The notes beneath the pieces are model-generated. The model saw only the letters and a list, made by a program, of their open reading frames with translations, did no database searches and had not been told where the DNA came from. Position numbers and translations under genes: made by a program. Source: Pseudisothecium myosuroides (taxonomy: Eukaryota > Streptophyta > Bryopsida > Hypnales > Lembophyllaceae). From it: a stretch of 64,000 nucleotides of DNA. The DNA lies in the NCBI GenBank assembly GCA_951799445.1, contig OX637292.1, forward strand, positions 8,931,296 through 8,995,295. The letters run 5' to 3'. How positions within the stretch are numbered: position 1 is the first letter of the stretch; each line of letters starts with the position of its first letter. Positions 34,801-47,468 of this stretch are shown one piece after another.

Positions 34801-36156
34801 CAGTAGCGAATATCATATGTCAGCAAACTATTGCCCAGCAAGGCGTGATATCGACTTCTTTTCCAAAATGAGTTCACTGTTATCCCTTCAAGGTTTTCAG
34901 CGGTCTTAATGGAGATAATCCTCTGGGAAATCGAGAACTAACATTGACTTACTCTCGAACTGGGTGGCCTCGTTGTAAACTATTCTCCGGCGACCTTACG
35001 AATTAGCAGTCTAGGACGATGGAAACATTCGTTGGTTCACTTAGAAGTAACTGGCATGAGCACATCTGAAAGGAAACCTATTAGAAATCTAATGAAATGA
35101 GAAGCGTTCTTTGCTAATCTAATCATGAAGCAAGCCCTCCGAACAGAGACACACACAAAGTGGACGGATTCGACCAGCAGTTCAAAGGACTCAAACTGGC
35201 GCGTCCACGAACCTCTCACAAGACCATCGACCCTGCATTTCTTTCGGCAACTTCAGAATGTTTCCTGGACAGGGCGGGGTCATCGGAAATATTTTTTTCT
35301 GCCTCTCAGATCTTGATCCTTGAAAACTCAACCCCGGCGACTGAAGACTGGAACTCGCACCGCCATCTCCCGATGACCTCCGGTCTTTGTGAAGCTCCGA
35401 GGAGGCAGGGAAGTTGGGCGATGATGGATCCCAAGTCGCGAAGGGACTGTGAAAAGCATTCGGGTCTGGCGTTCTGGCAGCAGGCTGCTCTTGATCATGG
35501 GATAATTTACGTATCAAACCAGTGCAGATGCCAAGATCGCAGGAGTCCACACTTCTCCTACTCTCATACGAGACCTTCTTCTTGACCCCCCAGCGAATTG
35601 GTTTTTCCAAGGCTTGCCGCTGAGGGTCTTGGGAAGGCGGCCCGCCTGGACCTGGTAATTGGCCATTGCTGCTTCCAGCGTTTCGCTCGCATATCAGCTG
35701 CGTCAACAGCTCAGCCGCACTTCGGACTGTATCTGCGGAGTCGTTTTCAATAGCATCTCGTGTGGTCAGATCCTCTTCCGAAGTCGTGCCGCTCTGCTGT
35801 GGATCCATGCCATTGGGAGAATTGCTGGTGCTCCTCCAGGGCACGACACTACCGAACTCCGTGGACTCCGAGTTCAAGAAACTGGCACAAAGGTCCCGAG
35901 TGACTTGCTGCTCCTCCACATCCACCCCGACGACGAGCCTAGCATATTTCGTCTTCTTGCGAATAGGTTCGGTATCGGCCCCACGATCATCCTTGACCAA
36001 TGCAGAACCCGCCAGTGCCACTTGAATGGAAGATGAAGTCCCCGCGCAGCTAACAGCAGACGCAGGTGGTGTGAGCCAGTTGCCAGGCCGCTTTCTCAAG
36101 GGCAACCGCGGAACGTCATCTGAGCCGAAAAATCTCCTGGACGTCCTTGAACTCAT
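31865..36156 (-). CDS. DYAD: DYAD/SWI1/AM1-family meiosis protein
   Basis: Seven exons on the minus strand: 36156-35213, 34642-34235, 34142-34013, 33713-33631, 33356-33272, 33074-32976, 32764-31865. All introns are GT-AG and all phases match, giving 882 codons. The exon 1/2 join makes GRWSCER-YKIAQLKLIEIM, followed by the family core ILRPALREEARKHIGDTGLL, DHLLKHM, RFRRRHNSEGAMEYWLE and PSWIPPAEWKVGD (about residues 310-450). Exons 3-6 give a charged, partly coiled-coil region including REMAALTWASRWRGLKISRV and LQDVRKTVAMMQ. Exon 7 starts VDVSHIINTLGIVPPIKAKP and ends in LSLSLSLSVSPG. In angiosperms these nuclear proteins control meiotic entry and protect sister-chromatid cohesion against WAPL. 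Exon 1 (315 residues, Ser/Pro-rich) is poorly conserved in the family. Most of the locus is duplicated in inverse at 57.4-62.8 kb. Confidence 0.9.
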
Positions 36157-37007
36157 GGCAAGATCCTTCTACAGGTGGAGTGCAGTCTTGCGCTCAACGT
36201 GAGTACGAAGAGGAATTCCCCCGCGCACCTCGCCTGCTTCCCCTGAACACGTCCACATATTATCCATTCCTTCCCCAACATCCGGGGGAGCAACTCTCCA
36301 AATGAAATGCAAATCAAGTTTCTAAATGCCTTGCACCCGATTCTAGAGCTAATTAGTAGACCCTTGGCGACTCAATTACCGACACACGAGTTCCCCGAAC
36401 TGTACAATTGTCGCGAAAATTTCTATTAACAAGATCATAAACGCATGACACACAAGAGTTGGAGCCATTTCCATCAAACATTAGACCATCGTAATGCGCA
36501 TCATGGCTGCAATGAATTACAAGTCGATCGATGCACAAGTGTCGCTACCTTTAATTAATCTTTCTGTTGCGATCAGAAGAGATTTCCACATTAGTTGAAG
36601 GAAACCCGCGAGACCGACTCAAAGCGCGCGGAGCTCACGATTCTAAGTTACTCCGGCGAGCAAGCGTTTCCTATTCACTTTGAACGGCAAGTACCGCGAT
36701 CAATATTTGCACACAAATCAAATGCAAGAGAATGCTAAAAAATTGGAAAGGAATTTTCCTACAACGACTTGCCGCCGCTCAATTTCGCAGGCGTGCTGCA
36801 CTTGCTGTGGCTGGATCGCACTCGCACCCTTGGAGCTGCCTCAGAGCTCAAGGGCGACGATGCAGCATTAGTACTGTGGCTGAAAACATCGGGCACTTCG
36901 AAGTGGACAGCTTTTCTATAGGCATTTGGCTTGACCTTGAATCTACACAAATGGAACATATGTCCTCCAACAAACGAATTTTTTTTATACAACTCACTAA
37001 TAGTTAC
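32569..37007 (-). repeat. Inverted-duplication arm 1
   Basis: Covers DYAD exons 1-6, the start of exon 7 and about 850 bp of upstream flank. It matches 57440-62841 in inverse. The inner end coincides with a Stowaway-like terminus at 37008. The outer end lies inside exon 7, near the CGTCAT phrase. Confidence 0.9.
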
Positions 37008-37060
37008 TCCCTCCGTCCCGAAATTATTGTCCACTTTGAATGTTGTGTTTTTTAAGGTTG
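37008..37060. mobile_element. Stowaway-like terminus
   Basis: ACTCCCTCCGTCCCGAAAT followed by TATTGTCC is the hallmark end of Tc1/mariner Stowaway MITEs. The partner end was not found in the following kilobase, so this may be a broken copy. Confidence 0.4.
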
Positions 37061-38000
37061 TTTTGAGTAGGTCGTATGGAGACTTCCGCTTGTGGCTAAT
37101 TATATTCAATTTTGTAGACTTCCATTTAAATTTTTCATCTTTTGTACGATATGGATTTTTTAAATAATTTGCGAATTTAATTGGTTGAAACGAAAAGAAA
37201 ATACATTTTAGTTGATAAATTGATTTTTTTTTAGTTTTTCAAACATGCCTTCAACAATTATGCAATATAATTTTTTTAGAATTTTAATATTTGGGAATTC
37301 CCAGTTTAAACTTAAAGCAACAATTTTCATATGAAAAATACTAGTATTTAATGTATGATCAAATTTTATATTTTTATAATTTTTATTTCAAATTTTTTAA
37401 TTAAATATTATTTAGTACAATAATACATTCAACAAAATAAATATCATTTATGGTCATAGTATAAATTTCTTATTTGAATATCCCAACCAAATTATTATTT
37501 TATACTTCACTTCAATACAAGGGGCATCTCTATACCAAAATTTTGAAATATTGATTATCTAAATAGAAAATTTTGAACATGAGTTGCCAAATTTTAGAAG
37601 ATATAGTTATTTAATTCAATGTTATTAGGATAGATTTAATTAATTTTTGAATGAAATTGAAACCATAAGTCTATTTAATGATAATATAACTTAGGATTTA
37701 AACACTTAATGGTTTTAATAATATTTTTTTAAATTAGTATAATTTTTGTCATCACCACATTTGTGGCTAAATTCTAATAATCTAAATTACATCCAATGTG
37801 CGTATGTTTGCCTATACATTAGAACATATTAAGGATTTGGAATTTTCAATATTCTACAACATATCTCAACATTTCAATTTGAGATTTGAGGGCATTGCCT
37901 ATACTTCATAAAAAAGAACTAATATAATTTTAACAAATCATTTTTTTAGAATTAATCTATAAAGTTCTTTGATCATATACTTACCAAAACCACTCCAATA
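37061..38000. other. AT-rich DNA, no gene seen
   Basis: Very A/T-rich sequence without coding character or clear repeat ends. Confidence 0.5.
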
Positions 38001-39012
38001 CTTTCATTATTTGTGCAAAATGTAAAACCATAAAAAAAAAAGTTGTTCTTGCTACATATGCATTAATGGGATCATGCACTAGGTAAGTATAGGAATGCAC
38101 AAAGGAAATTTCAGAAATTCTGACCACTTTGATTGCAACATGCTAGTACTTAAAGTAGAAATAAAGAAAGATGGAGGCATTCAAGTGATTGCCTCCCAAT
38201 GGGCCTTGGTTTTTGAGTCGGGGTTGTTGCTTCTTTGGTTAGTTGGCTAAAAACTTAAAAAAGGTCGTCGGGGCTCTGCTTTTGGTTTGCTATACTATTT
38301 CTTTTTTCAATGGAAATTTGTCCATGTGGTTCAAAAAAAAAATTAGAAATAAATGCCATTTCTTGCACCTCACCATACTAGGTTCTCAGAATTTGAATCC
38401 TTTGAGCTATAAAGTTTTGAAATTTAAATTTTTATAGAGGAGAATTGAAGTGAGATTCAAGGAAGGGGGGGGGGGCAAAGAGACCAAAAAAAATGATATT
38501 CATATTCAGTAGAAGTAGGAGGTACAAGATGGAGAGGAAATCTAAATTTTAAAAATTTCTAAGATGAATTGAAACGCACCAATCCTTATGGGAAGATCCT
38601 TTTCACCTTTACATTTTGGAAAATTTTGAAAATTGAATTCAAAACCGAATTCTATCTGTTCATTTTTTATAAAGGCTTTTCTATTGCCTACAATATAAGA
38701 TTGTTCATATTTTTTACATCAATAATCCAAATGGAATAAATCAAAGTCTTATATATAGATAAATATGTTGTTTAAGAGATTAATTTTTTTTAAATTAATT
38801 TTTGAATTTTTGTGATTTCTTTTGCTACAGATGCTTTGCTATTTCAACTTTAGGTGTCATAACTTTGGATCCTAGTCACTAATTGGAATAAAGATTATAC
38901 TCCCAAAAGCTAATTTGTTCTCTTCTACTAAAAATAAAAATCATGTCAAAAATTGAGATTGTAGGCACCTACACAAGTGTCCATTTTTTCCTTGAGCTTG
39001 AAACAAAGGTCC
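38000..39012. mobile_element. Decayed TTAA-family element with a LINE tail inserted
   Basis: Blocks such as GGAAATTTCAGAAATTCTGACC, GTAGAAGTAGGAGGTACAAGAT and AATCCAAATGGAATAAATCA match the interior of the 0.92-kb family in order. A segment at about 38175-38345 ending TTTTTTCAATGGAAATTTGTCC, GTGGTTC and an A-run has the form of a LINE 3' end and breaks the element. Confidence 0.5.
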
Positions 39013-39016
39013 TTAA

Positions 39017-39605
39017 TCCCTAAAGGAACGAGATACATTTTTTGGCTGAATTTCCAAAATTTGCCTCTTTAGGGGACAATGAAAAACAAATATAATTTTT
39101 TTTAAATTAACCATACATATTTGTATAAGACTGTTGTAAAAATGTGCAGAAACAAATTCAAAACTTTGCTCGCATAAATTGAAAGATTATAGCATTGAAC
39201 TTAGAAGGATTTTCTTTTTGACCTTACTTGACATGGTTAGTAGACTTGAACTCCTAGAATGAGATTTTTGGACTATGCATGGTTCTTTTGGGATGGCTTC
39301 ATCTTGTATCATTACCATCTTGTATCATTACCATTATCACATCCCTACCAAATCTTTAGAAGTATCTGAAAAGGAATTTTAGACATGCTGCCCAAAGCTG
39401 CTCATGCTACCCAAGAAGCTTAGAGCATCATAACTTTTAATCCGGGCTCATGATAAAAAAAAAATTATATTCCTATTAATTCATTAAGGGTGTACATGTT
39501 CACACCTTGTATCAATATTTTGTAAACATTCAATCAAAATTGACTTTGTGTGCAATTACTCAAGATTTCTTGTGGATGTTGAATGGTTACTTGTTCCTTT
39601 AGGGA
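39017..39605. mobile_element. Short TTAA-flanked element (589 bp)
   Basis: TCCCTAAAGGAACGAG...TTGTTCCTTTAGGGA with TTAA at 39013-39016 and 39606-39609. Same termini and target as the 0.92-kb family but about 330 bp shorter, with a different middle. Looks like an internal-deletion derivative. Confidence 0.75.
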
Positions 39606-39609
39606 TTAA

Positions 39610-40304
39610 AATCCAAGATTACTATCATTAAAAGCAAATTATAACATCACCCAAAATAGGCACAAGAAAATTTGGATTTAGACATTGGATGACCAAAATG
39701 TATTTCTTTTGTAAGTATGTCAGTATTAACTTTGGCATTAGGTTTTCACTAAAAGTCTACTATACCTGGCAAGAGCTAGAGTTCTTCTAGTCTTACAAGC
39801 TCTTTTACCTTAAAGGGATGAAGGGGGGATAAATGTAAAAAACTGCCCCTTATGATAGTCTATTAATTTTGAATTTTGCCTAACCTCTCCTAGCTAATTT
39901 GGAGTCTTTGATTCCAAATTTGATCATCTAGAGATAAACAATAAGTTTCTATATTTTCCCCCAAGGTAAAAAGACCTCAAGCCATATGAATTCTAGCCCT
40001 AGCCAAGTGGCTAATACATAGCTTGTTATTGACTTTGTAAACCCCCACCAAAAATTGTCCCATTCAAAAGGCAGGTAAATTATTTCCCATTATCTCCTCT
40101 TGTCCCGTGAAATCCATGTAATCGGTGATTACAATTTTTTCATTCATTGATCGCATATTTCATCCATTTCTTGACGGGCATTTACATTGGGCAATCTCCT
40201 CATTGTTGGAAATTTTGAAGGAAAAAAAAGCATTCTTTGTCGAGCTTTGCCTTCCTCGTTAGCATGTTTTTTTTCATAATTCCTTGTTCTTTTTCTCATA
40301 ATAC
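39610..40304. other. Intergenic, no gene seen
   Basis: Short frames only. The frame opposite 40144-40332 has no recognisable features. Confidence 0.4.
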
Positions 40305-40506
40305 CCTCCACCTCAGTGATTGTCCTATACATAAACCATGCCTAAATTTTAGCAGCACTTTATTATGAAGGAATGGTGGAGATGTTTGCACTAGATTTTA
40401 ATCTATCTTTTGATGAAAATAATAAAAATAAACCAACCACAAATAACATTACTATTTGGGACTCTTCAATAGGTTGTTTGGTCATTAGTTTGCAAATGAC
40501 TGTACG

Positions 40507-41101
40507 AAGGGTACCCCGCAAATTGCCACTTTTTACTATTGTGCCCTATTTACTAGTATTATTAGACTATTCAATATTTTATATTTTCCTATTGGCAAGT
40601 GAAAGGAAGTTCCAACGCACCAAAGACCTTAACACTTACATGCCGTATGCAAAAGCTATGGAGGGTCAAATTTTTGTTTGGTAGATGTTTTAAGATTATT
40701 ACTTCAACATACATATATATTGAATTTGAAGATGTCTATAGAGTGATGAAGGTGGTTTTAGGCAGGGGGCAATTTTGGATGACGTATAGGGAGGGAGACC
40801 TTTCTATAGTAGTATGATGGGTACATCCAAAATTGCACCCTACCTCATAAGACAGTCATTATTATTCTATACACATCTCCAAATTCAACATGTACGTATG
40901 TTAAGAAATCATTTTAGATCATGTATAAAAAAAAACTTTGACCCTTTATAACTTTTGCGTTTAGTATCCAAATATTGTGTTTTTGGTTGTGTTGGAACCT
41001 CCTTTCACTTGCCAAGAAGAGAAAATTTGAAAATTTGAAAAAATTAATAATGGTAACTAGGTATAGTAGCAAAAAGTGACAGTTTTGTGAATACCCACCT
41101 T
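40507..41101. mobile_element. AAGGTGGGTA foldback element, copy 1
   Basis: Inverted ends: left AAGGGTACCCCGC...TTGCCACTTTTTACTATTGTG, right AAGGTGGGTATTCACAAAAC then TGTCACTTTTTGCTA in inverse. The arms continue inward for over 110 bp, past GGCAAGTGAAAGGAGGTTCC. No coding capacity. Confidence 0.72.
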
Positions 41102-41404
41102 ATATTCACCATCACAACTGGTTCCAATTTCCAAATGACTTGGGCCCAGCCCTTTTTTTTTGGCACCATAGGACCAAATTGCACCATTTCAAAATAAATG
41201 TTTACTTTTTGCCAAATAAAGATTACTTTAAAAAATGTGGATGAAGTCACCAAATTTGGATGAAAAAATGCATGAATATGATTGAAAAGTGTTTTTTGGT
41301 CTAGAAGATGGATGAATGTAGATACAAGGCTTCACCAAGTTTTAAGTAATCGCCATCTTGGCACTTTCTCAAAAAGTAAAAAAAAAAGGTTGCTTGGACT
41401 CCAC

Positions 41405-42460
41405 AATGAAGATGTCAAGTCATGTTTGGGCTCCGTAGATGTGGAGCCTCCAAGATCATTGATTCTAGAAGAATGATTGATATACAAAGTACGTGGAATT
41501 CCCTCCACTTGAATGATTGTCCTATACATAAACTATGCCTAAATTTTAGCAATACTTTATGATGAAGGATGTTTGTACTAGATTTTAAATCTATCTTTTG
41601 ATAAAAAATAGTAAAAATAAATTGACCGCAAATAACATTACTATTTGGGACCCTTCAATGGACTGTTTGGTCATTAGTTTGCAAATGACTGTAAAGAAGA
41701 TACCCTACAAATTGCCATTTTTTATTACTCTGCCTAGTTACTATTATTAGACTATTCAAATTTTCATATTTTCTTATTGGCAAGTGAAAGGAGGTTCCAA
41801 CTCGCACCAAAGACTTTAATATTTACATGCCGTATGCAAAAATTGTGGAGGGTCAAATTTTTGTTTAGTAGATGTTTTAAGATTGTTACTTTAGTATGCA
41901 AACACATTCATTTTCAAGATGTACATAGAGTGATGAAGTGGTTTTAGGCAAAGAGCCCTTCCTATAGTAGTATGATGGGTACATCCAAAATTGCACCCTA
42001 CCTAAGACAACCATCATTACTTTATGTGCATCTCCAAATTCAATATGTACGTATGTTGAAGAAATCATTCTAGAACATGTAACAAAAAAAACTTTGACCC
42101 TTCATAACTTTTGCTTTCAATATCCAAATATCATGTTTTTTTGTTGCGTTGGAACCTCTTTTCACTTGCCAAGAAGAACAAATTTGAAAATTTGAAAAAA
42201 ATAATAATGGTAACTAGGCACAGTAGCAAAAAGTGACAGTTTTGTGGGTACCCACCTTATATTCACCCTCACAACCGGTTCCAATTTCCAAATGACTTGG
42301 GCCTCACAATGAAGATGTCAAGTCATGTTTGGGCTCCCTAGATGCAGCGCCTCCAAGATCATTGATTCTAGAACACCCAAAATGAAGATGTCAAGTCATG
42401 TTTGGGCGCCGTAGATGTGGAGCCTCCAAGATCATTGATTCTAGAAGAATGATTGACATA
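41405..42460 (+). repeat. Three copies of a 75-bp phrase
   Basis: AATGAAGATGTCAAGTCATG followed by TTTGGGC..CCGTAGATG and CCTCCAAGATCATTGATTCT occurs at about 41405, 42307 and 42381. Two copies are almost adjacent, which points to local slippage or unequal exchange next to the foldback elements. Confidence 0.7.
41697..42259. mobile_element. AAGGTGGGTA foldback element, copy 2
   Basis: Second member, carried in the downstream direct repeat. The right end reads AAGGTGGGTACCCACAAAAC in inverse. The left end is degraded (AAGATACCCTACAAATTGCC). Confidence 0.68.
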
Positions 42461-42705
42461 CCAAGTACATGGAATATTAGAATCAATGTGTTGGAAAGGA
42501 GATATATTGACAATGACAGTTGGGACACTATAAGCCCAGAACGTCCTCAGCAACTGAAGTGCCCTTGCCAAAGCATCATTCTGGTCCAAACAGCAGCTCG
42601 TGATTAATTAACACAAATCCAAAGTACTTTACCCATAATTTAAAGAAAATCCATTTGGAAATGGGATGCAAAGTATGAAGCAAGCTTTTTTTGGGGGGGG
42701 AACAA

Positions 42706-42908
42706 TAGAGTTAATTGTAAAGTTATCCTGTGTTTGTGAATCTGTGTTAGAGGAAGGTTTAACTAAGAACAGAACAAAACAAAGACGGCACCACACTCAA
42801 TCTCAATTAGACTGTCTTGAGTATGGATACTCCATGGAGTTTGGTCCTGTGTTTTTTCCAAACTGGGGCTCCTAGTCCCGCCTTGCACACACTTTACGAT
42901 TAACTCTA
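42706..42908. mobile_element. Short TIR element (203 bp)
   Basis: 18-bp inverted ends, TAGAGTTAATTGTAAAGT and its inverse, with a single mismatch. The interior includes TTTGGTCCTGTGTTTTTTCC, reminiscent of Copia LTR 3' sequence, so it might instead be a solo LTR or TRIM in a palindromic site. Confidence 0.5.
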
Positions 42909-43726
42909 ATGTATTTCTACAATCATCCGTCTTTGGACCCAGAAAACACTTTTCAATTATATTCTTGCACTTTTTCATCCAAATTTGGCGACTTCATCTA
43001 CAGTTTAAATAGAAATGGAAATTTTATAGTAAAAAAAGACTGCTTTTACCTTACAAAAAGTAGAGATTATTTTGAAATGGTGCAATTTGACCTCATGTTT
43101 CTCCCCCCCCCATTCCAAGGGCTGGTATGTAGTATTTCAAATCCAAATATTGTTGATTTTCAAAAAATATATTTATGATGTTCTTACATATCTCATAGTC
43201 TAACTTCAATTTTTTCATATTATGGTCTTGACCTTAAACCCCTTATTACCAAATGTTCTCCATATAATTATTTGTAATATATTGTGTATCCTAAACAACT
43301 ATAAACCTCCATAACCACCAAAAATTATAGAGGATAATGGAGGATGTTTATACTATGTCATTTCTCATTTGTCAAGTGCATGCATGCACTAATCAACTAG
43401 TTCACCTCCACTTCTAGAACTTTAGTCACACCTATTATCTACTAAATGAGAGAACCTCTAAAATCTTGTTTTTCATTTTTAAACACACAATGTACAAATA
43501 TTAATGAAAAAGTAGTTCTTATAGAATTTTTTTTTTTAAAGAGCCAAGTTTAACTTTATATATTATAATCTTAACTATTGAGTCTAAAATCTTTGAAATT
43601 TTAAGAAATGTGAATATTATTTAGGACTCCTAAGCATTTGGAAGTCCATATTTTGGATGATGAATGAAGTGCTTCGTGCAATGTTTCTCCAACTAACTTA
43701 TCAATTATTAAAAATAGCACTCCCTT

Positions 43727-44294
43727 CGTCCCAAAATATATCCGCGGTTTTCTAGAAATGGCTAGATTAACGCGTGAGTTGCTCCTATTTTTAAGGGATT
43801 GCATAGTTATTGTAGCTTCTACTAAAGCCCACTAGGTGTGAAAGAATGGAAGTCAACAATGAAGCGGCGTGTGTTGAAAATAGGTGACAAAAGTGACAAA
43901 TTTGTGCCCTTTTGGGAACTGCTTCAGTGTTTTTAATTTTGATCATTTTCCAAGCAACGTTGATGCAATGACATCCATTGATGTCCTCTATACTCAATTT
44001 TGACAATGTCTTGTGATTCAACTCAAAGAAATTCTCAACTAGAGATTTGTTAGTAGCAATTTTTGTATAGTTTTGAGATGAATTCTTCACCTTTGGTTGG
44101 TTAGAAGTTGTGTTTCGATGTAGTGATTCAATTGCTACATAGTCTTTAGAGCATGACATCTGCGGATTCTTTTGCTTTAGGGTGGTCAAACTAGCTTCAA
44201 TTGTTGTCCATCAAGTTGTGGAGAGCCAATGTCAAATTTAATTTGGGACAAGTATATTTAAAAGCCTTGGATTAATTTCGAGACCGAGGGATTA
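43727..44294. mobile_element. Degenerate Stowaway-like element
   Basis: The left end ACTCCCTTCGTCCCAAAATA has the Stowaway form. A decayed counterpart, TTTCGAGACCGAGGGATTAC, lies near 44277. An open frame of 132 codons on the minus strand in between has no recognisable domain. Confidence 0.35.
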
Positions 44295-46278
44295 CTCAAA
44301 CTTTTAAAAGACAACTTTCTTTTATAATTTCAATTAAATTTAAATAACTAACATATTTGTACAAAAATTTGAATTTAAAAAAAATATCATGTGTGTATGG
44401 AATAAATTGCAACTTCAAAAGATAATGAAATGGTGATACTTAAATAGTAGTTGTAGATATGACATAATGACTATACTATATCCATTTTTTACATTTTTAA
44501 TACCCTTTGTTTACCAAAGACATTTCCTAGTTTGAAAATTTTCATCTTTGAATTGTAAAATACTTGCACTTTTTGCAAAATAAAATATTTGCATTAAGAA
44601 GAGTTTTGATAATTTGTATCTTAAAAATAATAAACATCTAACGGGTGAAAGCATAACATGCATGTATATGTTTGGCATCACTATAGTAGTTGCATGCCCA
44701 ATACTAAATTATGCATGATTTTTAGAGTTTTTGCTCAATAGACTTGAAATTCAAATTGGACGTGAATAATACATTGCATAACTCAATTCATATTTTTGTG
44801 TAATTAAAAAAATACTGTTTATTACTCAATTTTTGTAGTTGTCACATTTTTTAATTTAAGGAAGATACTATTATTGAATATCCAAAACAATTAAACCCTA
44901 AATGTCCAGAGTCTTCTAGAATTGACAATTTGGGAAAAATCATCGTAAAGTATTATTTAAAAGAATATTTTGGAATTCATAAATAAATAAATAAATAAAT
45001 TGTAGATTTTGAGTTGTAGATTCCATCCAAAAGGTTAGATTCACCAAAGCTATCACCAATATTTTTTTATAAATTTTAAAAGGAAAATCTTAAAATTCCT
45101 TCATTTTTGATTCAAACAAACAAAATATGATCATTTTTTGAATATTATTTGTTGGAATGGATTTGAAATGAGTTTCTCCTCACATAGTGGTTTTTTGAAA
45201 TTTTTGTGTTCTTAAAATCTATGACCTCATTTTTTGCAAATCCAATTTTGAACTAGAGTCAATGCAATTTTGGCTTAGTCAACCACTTGACATACTTTTG
45301 ACACTTATAATTTTAGACAAATATGTATTGTAGTAACACCAAATCCAACCATTAGATAGGACAACAATTTGATAAAGTATTTCTACAAATTAAGATGACT
45401 TTCATCCAAGCAATAATGAGAGTGAAACTTGAGGTTCAATCTATTAGTTGTCCAAAAATTGGATGTTGGAGAGCTTGAGGCTTGGAAATTTTCACTTTGA
45501 AATTTTTCTACCTACTAGGTTTGCACCTAATTGTGGAAACGCTTCTAAAAAATGAATTCCTTTATCTTTCAGGTCTATAGGCAAAAAAGGTATATGTATA
45601 AGCATATTTCTAGACATCCAAAAATACTCTTTCATCAATTCTTTAGCACAATATTATTATGATCTAGTTGATTTTTAGTAATTAATTCCAAAATTATATT
45701 GGTATTTTGAGTTTCAAATTTGCTTCAAAACACTCATATCCAAAGCAAGGCTAAAATCTTCATCAATTTTGAAACTATTATTATCAAAACACTCATATCC
45801 AATTTATAAATTTTTGAAAATTATTATCAAAACACTCATATCCAATTTGACATTGAAATAAAAAAAATCTTCTAATTTTTGCAATATTTGTTGAAATGAC
45901 TTGAAGCAAAGCTTTACATGCAGATTAGGATGATTAGCATCCATTTTTGAAAAAATTCCACACAAGAGTTCTAAATTATGCAGTCAACAGATCCTACTTG
46001 AGTTTTTTATTATGAAAACCAAAGTCATTTCCTCAATCCTATAGGGAATAATAGGCATGTTATGTCATTATGAAAAACAACATAAAATATAAAATAATCT
46101 AAAAAATTGCATGAAATTATATACAATAATTTTGAATATTAGTATTTTTTTAAATGAATGAATTATCTATCTTTTGAGATTTTAATTTTAATTTAATTCA
46201 ATTTTTATGCAATGGGATGCTTACTTCCATGATATCTAATGGTTACTTTGTGAAAGTGGTATGAAAGGAAATTTTCCT
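44295..46278. other. AT-rich DNA, no gene seen
   Basis: No coding character. A phrase AAAACACTCATATCCAA is repeated three times at about 45727-45845, two of the copies within a 50-bp tandem unit. Confidence 0.45.
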
Positions 46279-46282
46279 TTAA

Positions 46283-47201
46283 CCCCTAAAGGCCCAAGGC
46301 ATTTTCTGGCTCTGAAACCATTGAAAACTGCCATTTCTGCTGCGATCATTCCCTAAACCAAATTTTTTTTTTTTAAGAATCTAACTGTAGGATCTTGTAC
46401 TTCACTTGTCTCAAATCATGTGGTAAAAATTTCATGAAGTTTGACCGTACGGATTGGTAGATATTAGCGTTTGAAGTTGGAAAAAGAAGTTTTTTTGAAC
46501 TCTGGATTGCAATTTCAGATGACTTTGACGGCCATTTGTGGATTTTTTTTGCACTACACACCATAAAGTTAAATTTTTTTATGTTGAACATTTGAGTTTA
46601 GAGTCGGGGAAAAAAATGTCAAAATGTCAAAACTTGATTTTCACATATAAAAAAATTGTTAAGTAGAAGTAGGTCCAAAATTGAACAAAACACTAAATCT
46701 TCAATAGCTCTTAGATGGAATTAAAAAACCATAATCCCAATGGTGGGATTGTTCTTGCAAACAAACTTAACCTTTTCCAAAAAACAAAATTGAATTTTTT
46801 TGAAAATTGCATTCAAAAATGAATTTTATAAGTTGTTTTTTGAAGAAGACGCTTAGATTGCCCGAAAAACAAGATTGTCCATAACTTTCTCATTCTGAGT
46901 CCAAATAGAATGAATCAAAGCTTCAAATATAGATAAAAACATGATCTTTGAGAAAAAAAATCAAAAAAAAAAATTCAATTTTTTAAAGTTTTTTTTTTCT
47001 GCCCGGCGAACTGCTTTTTTGTCTTTGGGTGGCATAACTTTTTTTCCTAGGCACTGATTGAAAAAAAAATTATATTTTTGGAAAGCTAATGTGATTTCCT
47101 ATCATCAAAAAAAGTTTCAAAAAATCAGGTCGAAATTTCAGGTTGCACGAGCCTGCCCAAAATCCCAAGTGTCCCCCGAGGGGACTTTGGGCCTTTAGGG
47201 G
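46283..47201 (+). mobile_element. TTAA-flanked element, subfamily B (919 bp)
   Basis: CCCCTAAAGGCCCAAGGC...TTTGGGCCTTTAGGGG with TTAA at 46279-46282 and 47202-47205. Very close to 53025-53947 over its whole length, pointing to recent activity. Contains the family blocks TTGAAAACTGCCATTTCTGC, TGCCCGGCGAACTGC and GAGCCTGCCCAAAATCCC. No transposase. Confidence 0.9.
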
Positions 47202-47468
47202 TTAAATTGTGTAAATATGTATGCAAGTATGGCTCTTATTTTGAAATTTCTTTAATTTAGTTTGGATTTTGTTAGCAACTGAAAGAAGATTCAAGATGTC
47301 ATATTTTTTTGGATATAGTATGAGTAAATTATGAATTTGTAGAGTATTCAAATTATACTAATAGGTGTATCCAAAATCAATTCTAAACTCTCATGCTCTA
47401 ATAGTTCATATTTTAGGTAAAATCTAGATGATTGAATGAATTTAACTAATATGACATAACCAAAATTA

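Larger units (their letters stand above)
40305..42303. repeat. Direct duplication of about 0.8 kb (two copies)
   Basis: 40305-41146 and 41500-42303 align from CCCTCCAC-TGATTGTCCTATACATAAAC through to CCAAATGACTTGGGCC. Each copy contains one AAGGTGGGTA-ended foldback element. The copies differ by many substitutions and indels, so the duplication is old. Confidence 0.82.

Noticed and set aside
35659..36036. Long open frames antisense to DYAD exon 1 (also 58410-58832)
   Set aside because: Shadows of a GC-rich coding exon; no independent motifs.
36759..37109. 116-codon minus-strand frame upstream of DYAD, also open at 57492-57725 in the second copy
   Set aside because: About 12 replacements in 57 residues between the two copies and frames of different length; behaves as non-coding flank.
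40373..40684. 103-codon frame
   Set aside because: Lies inside a duplicated repeat and is not preserved in the second copy.
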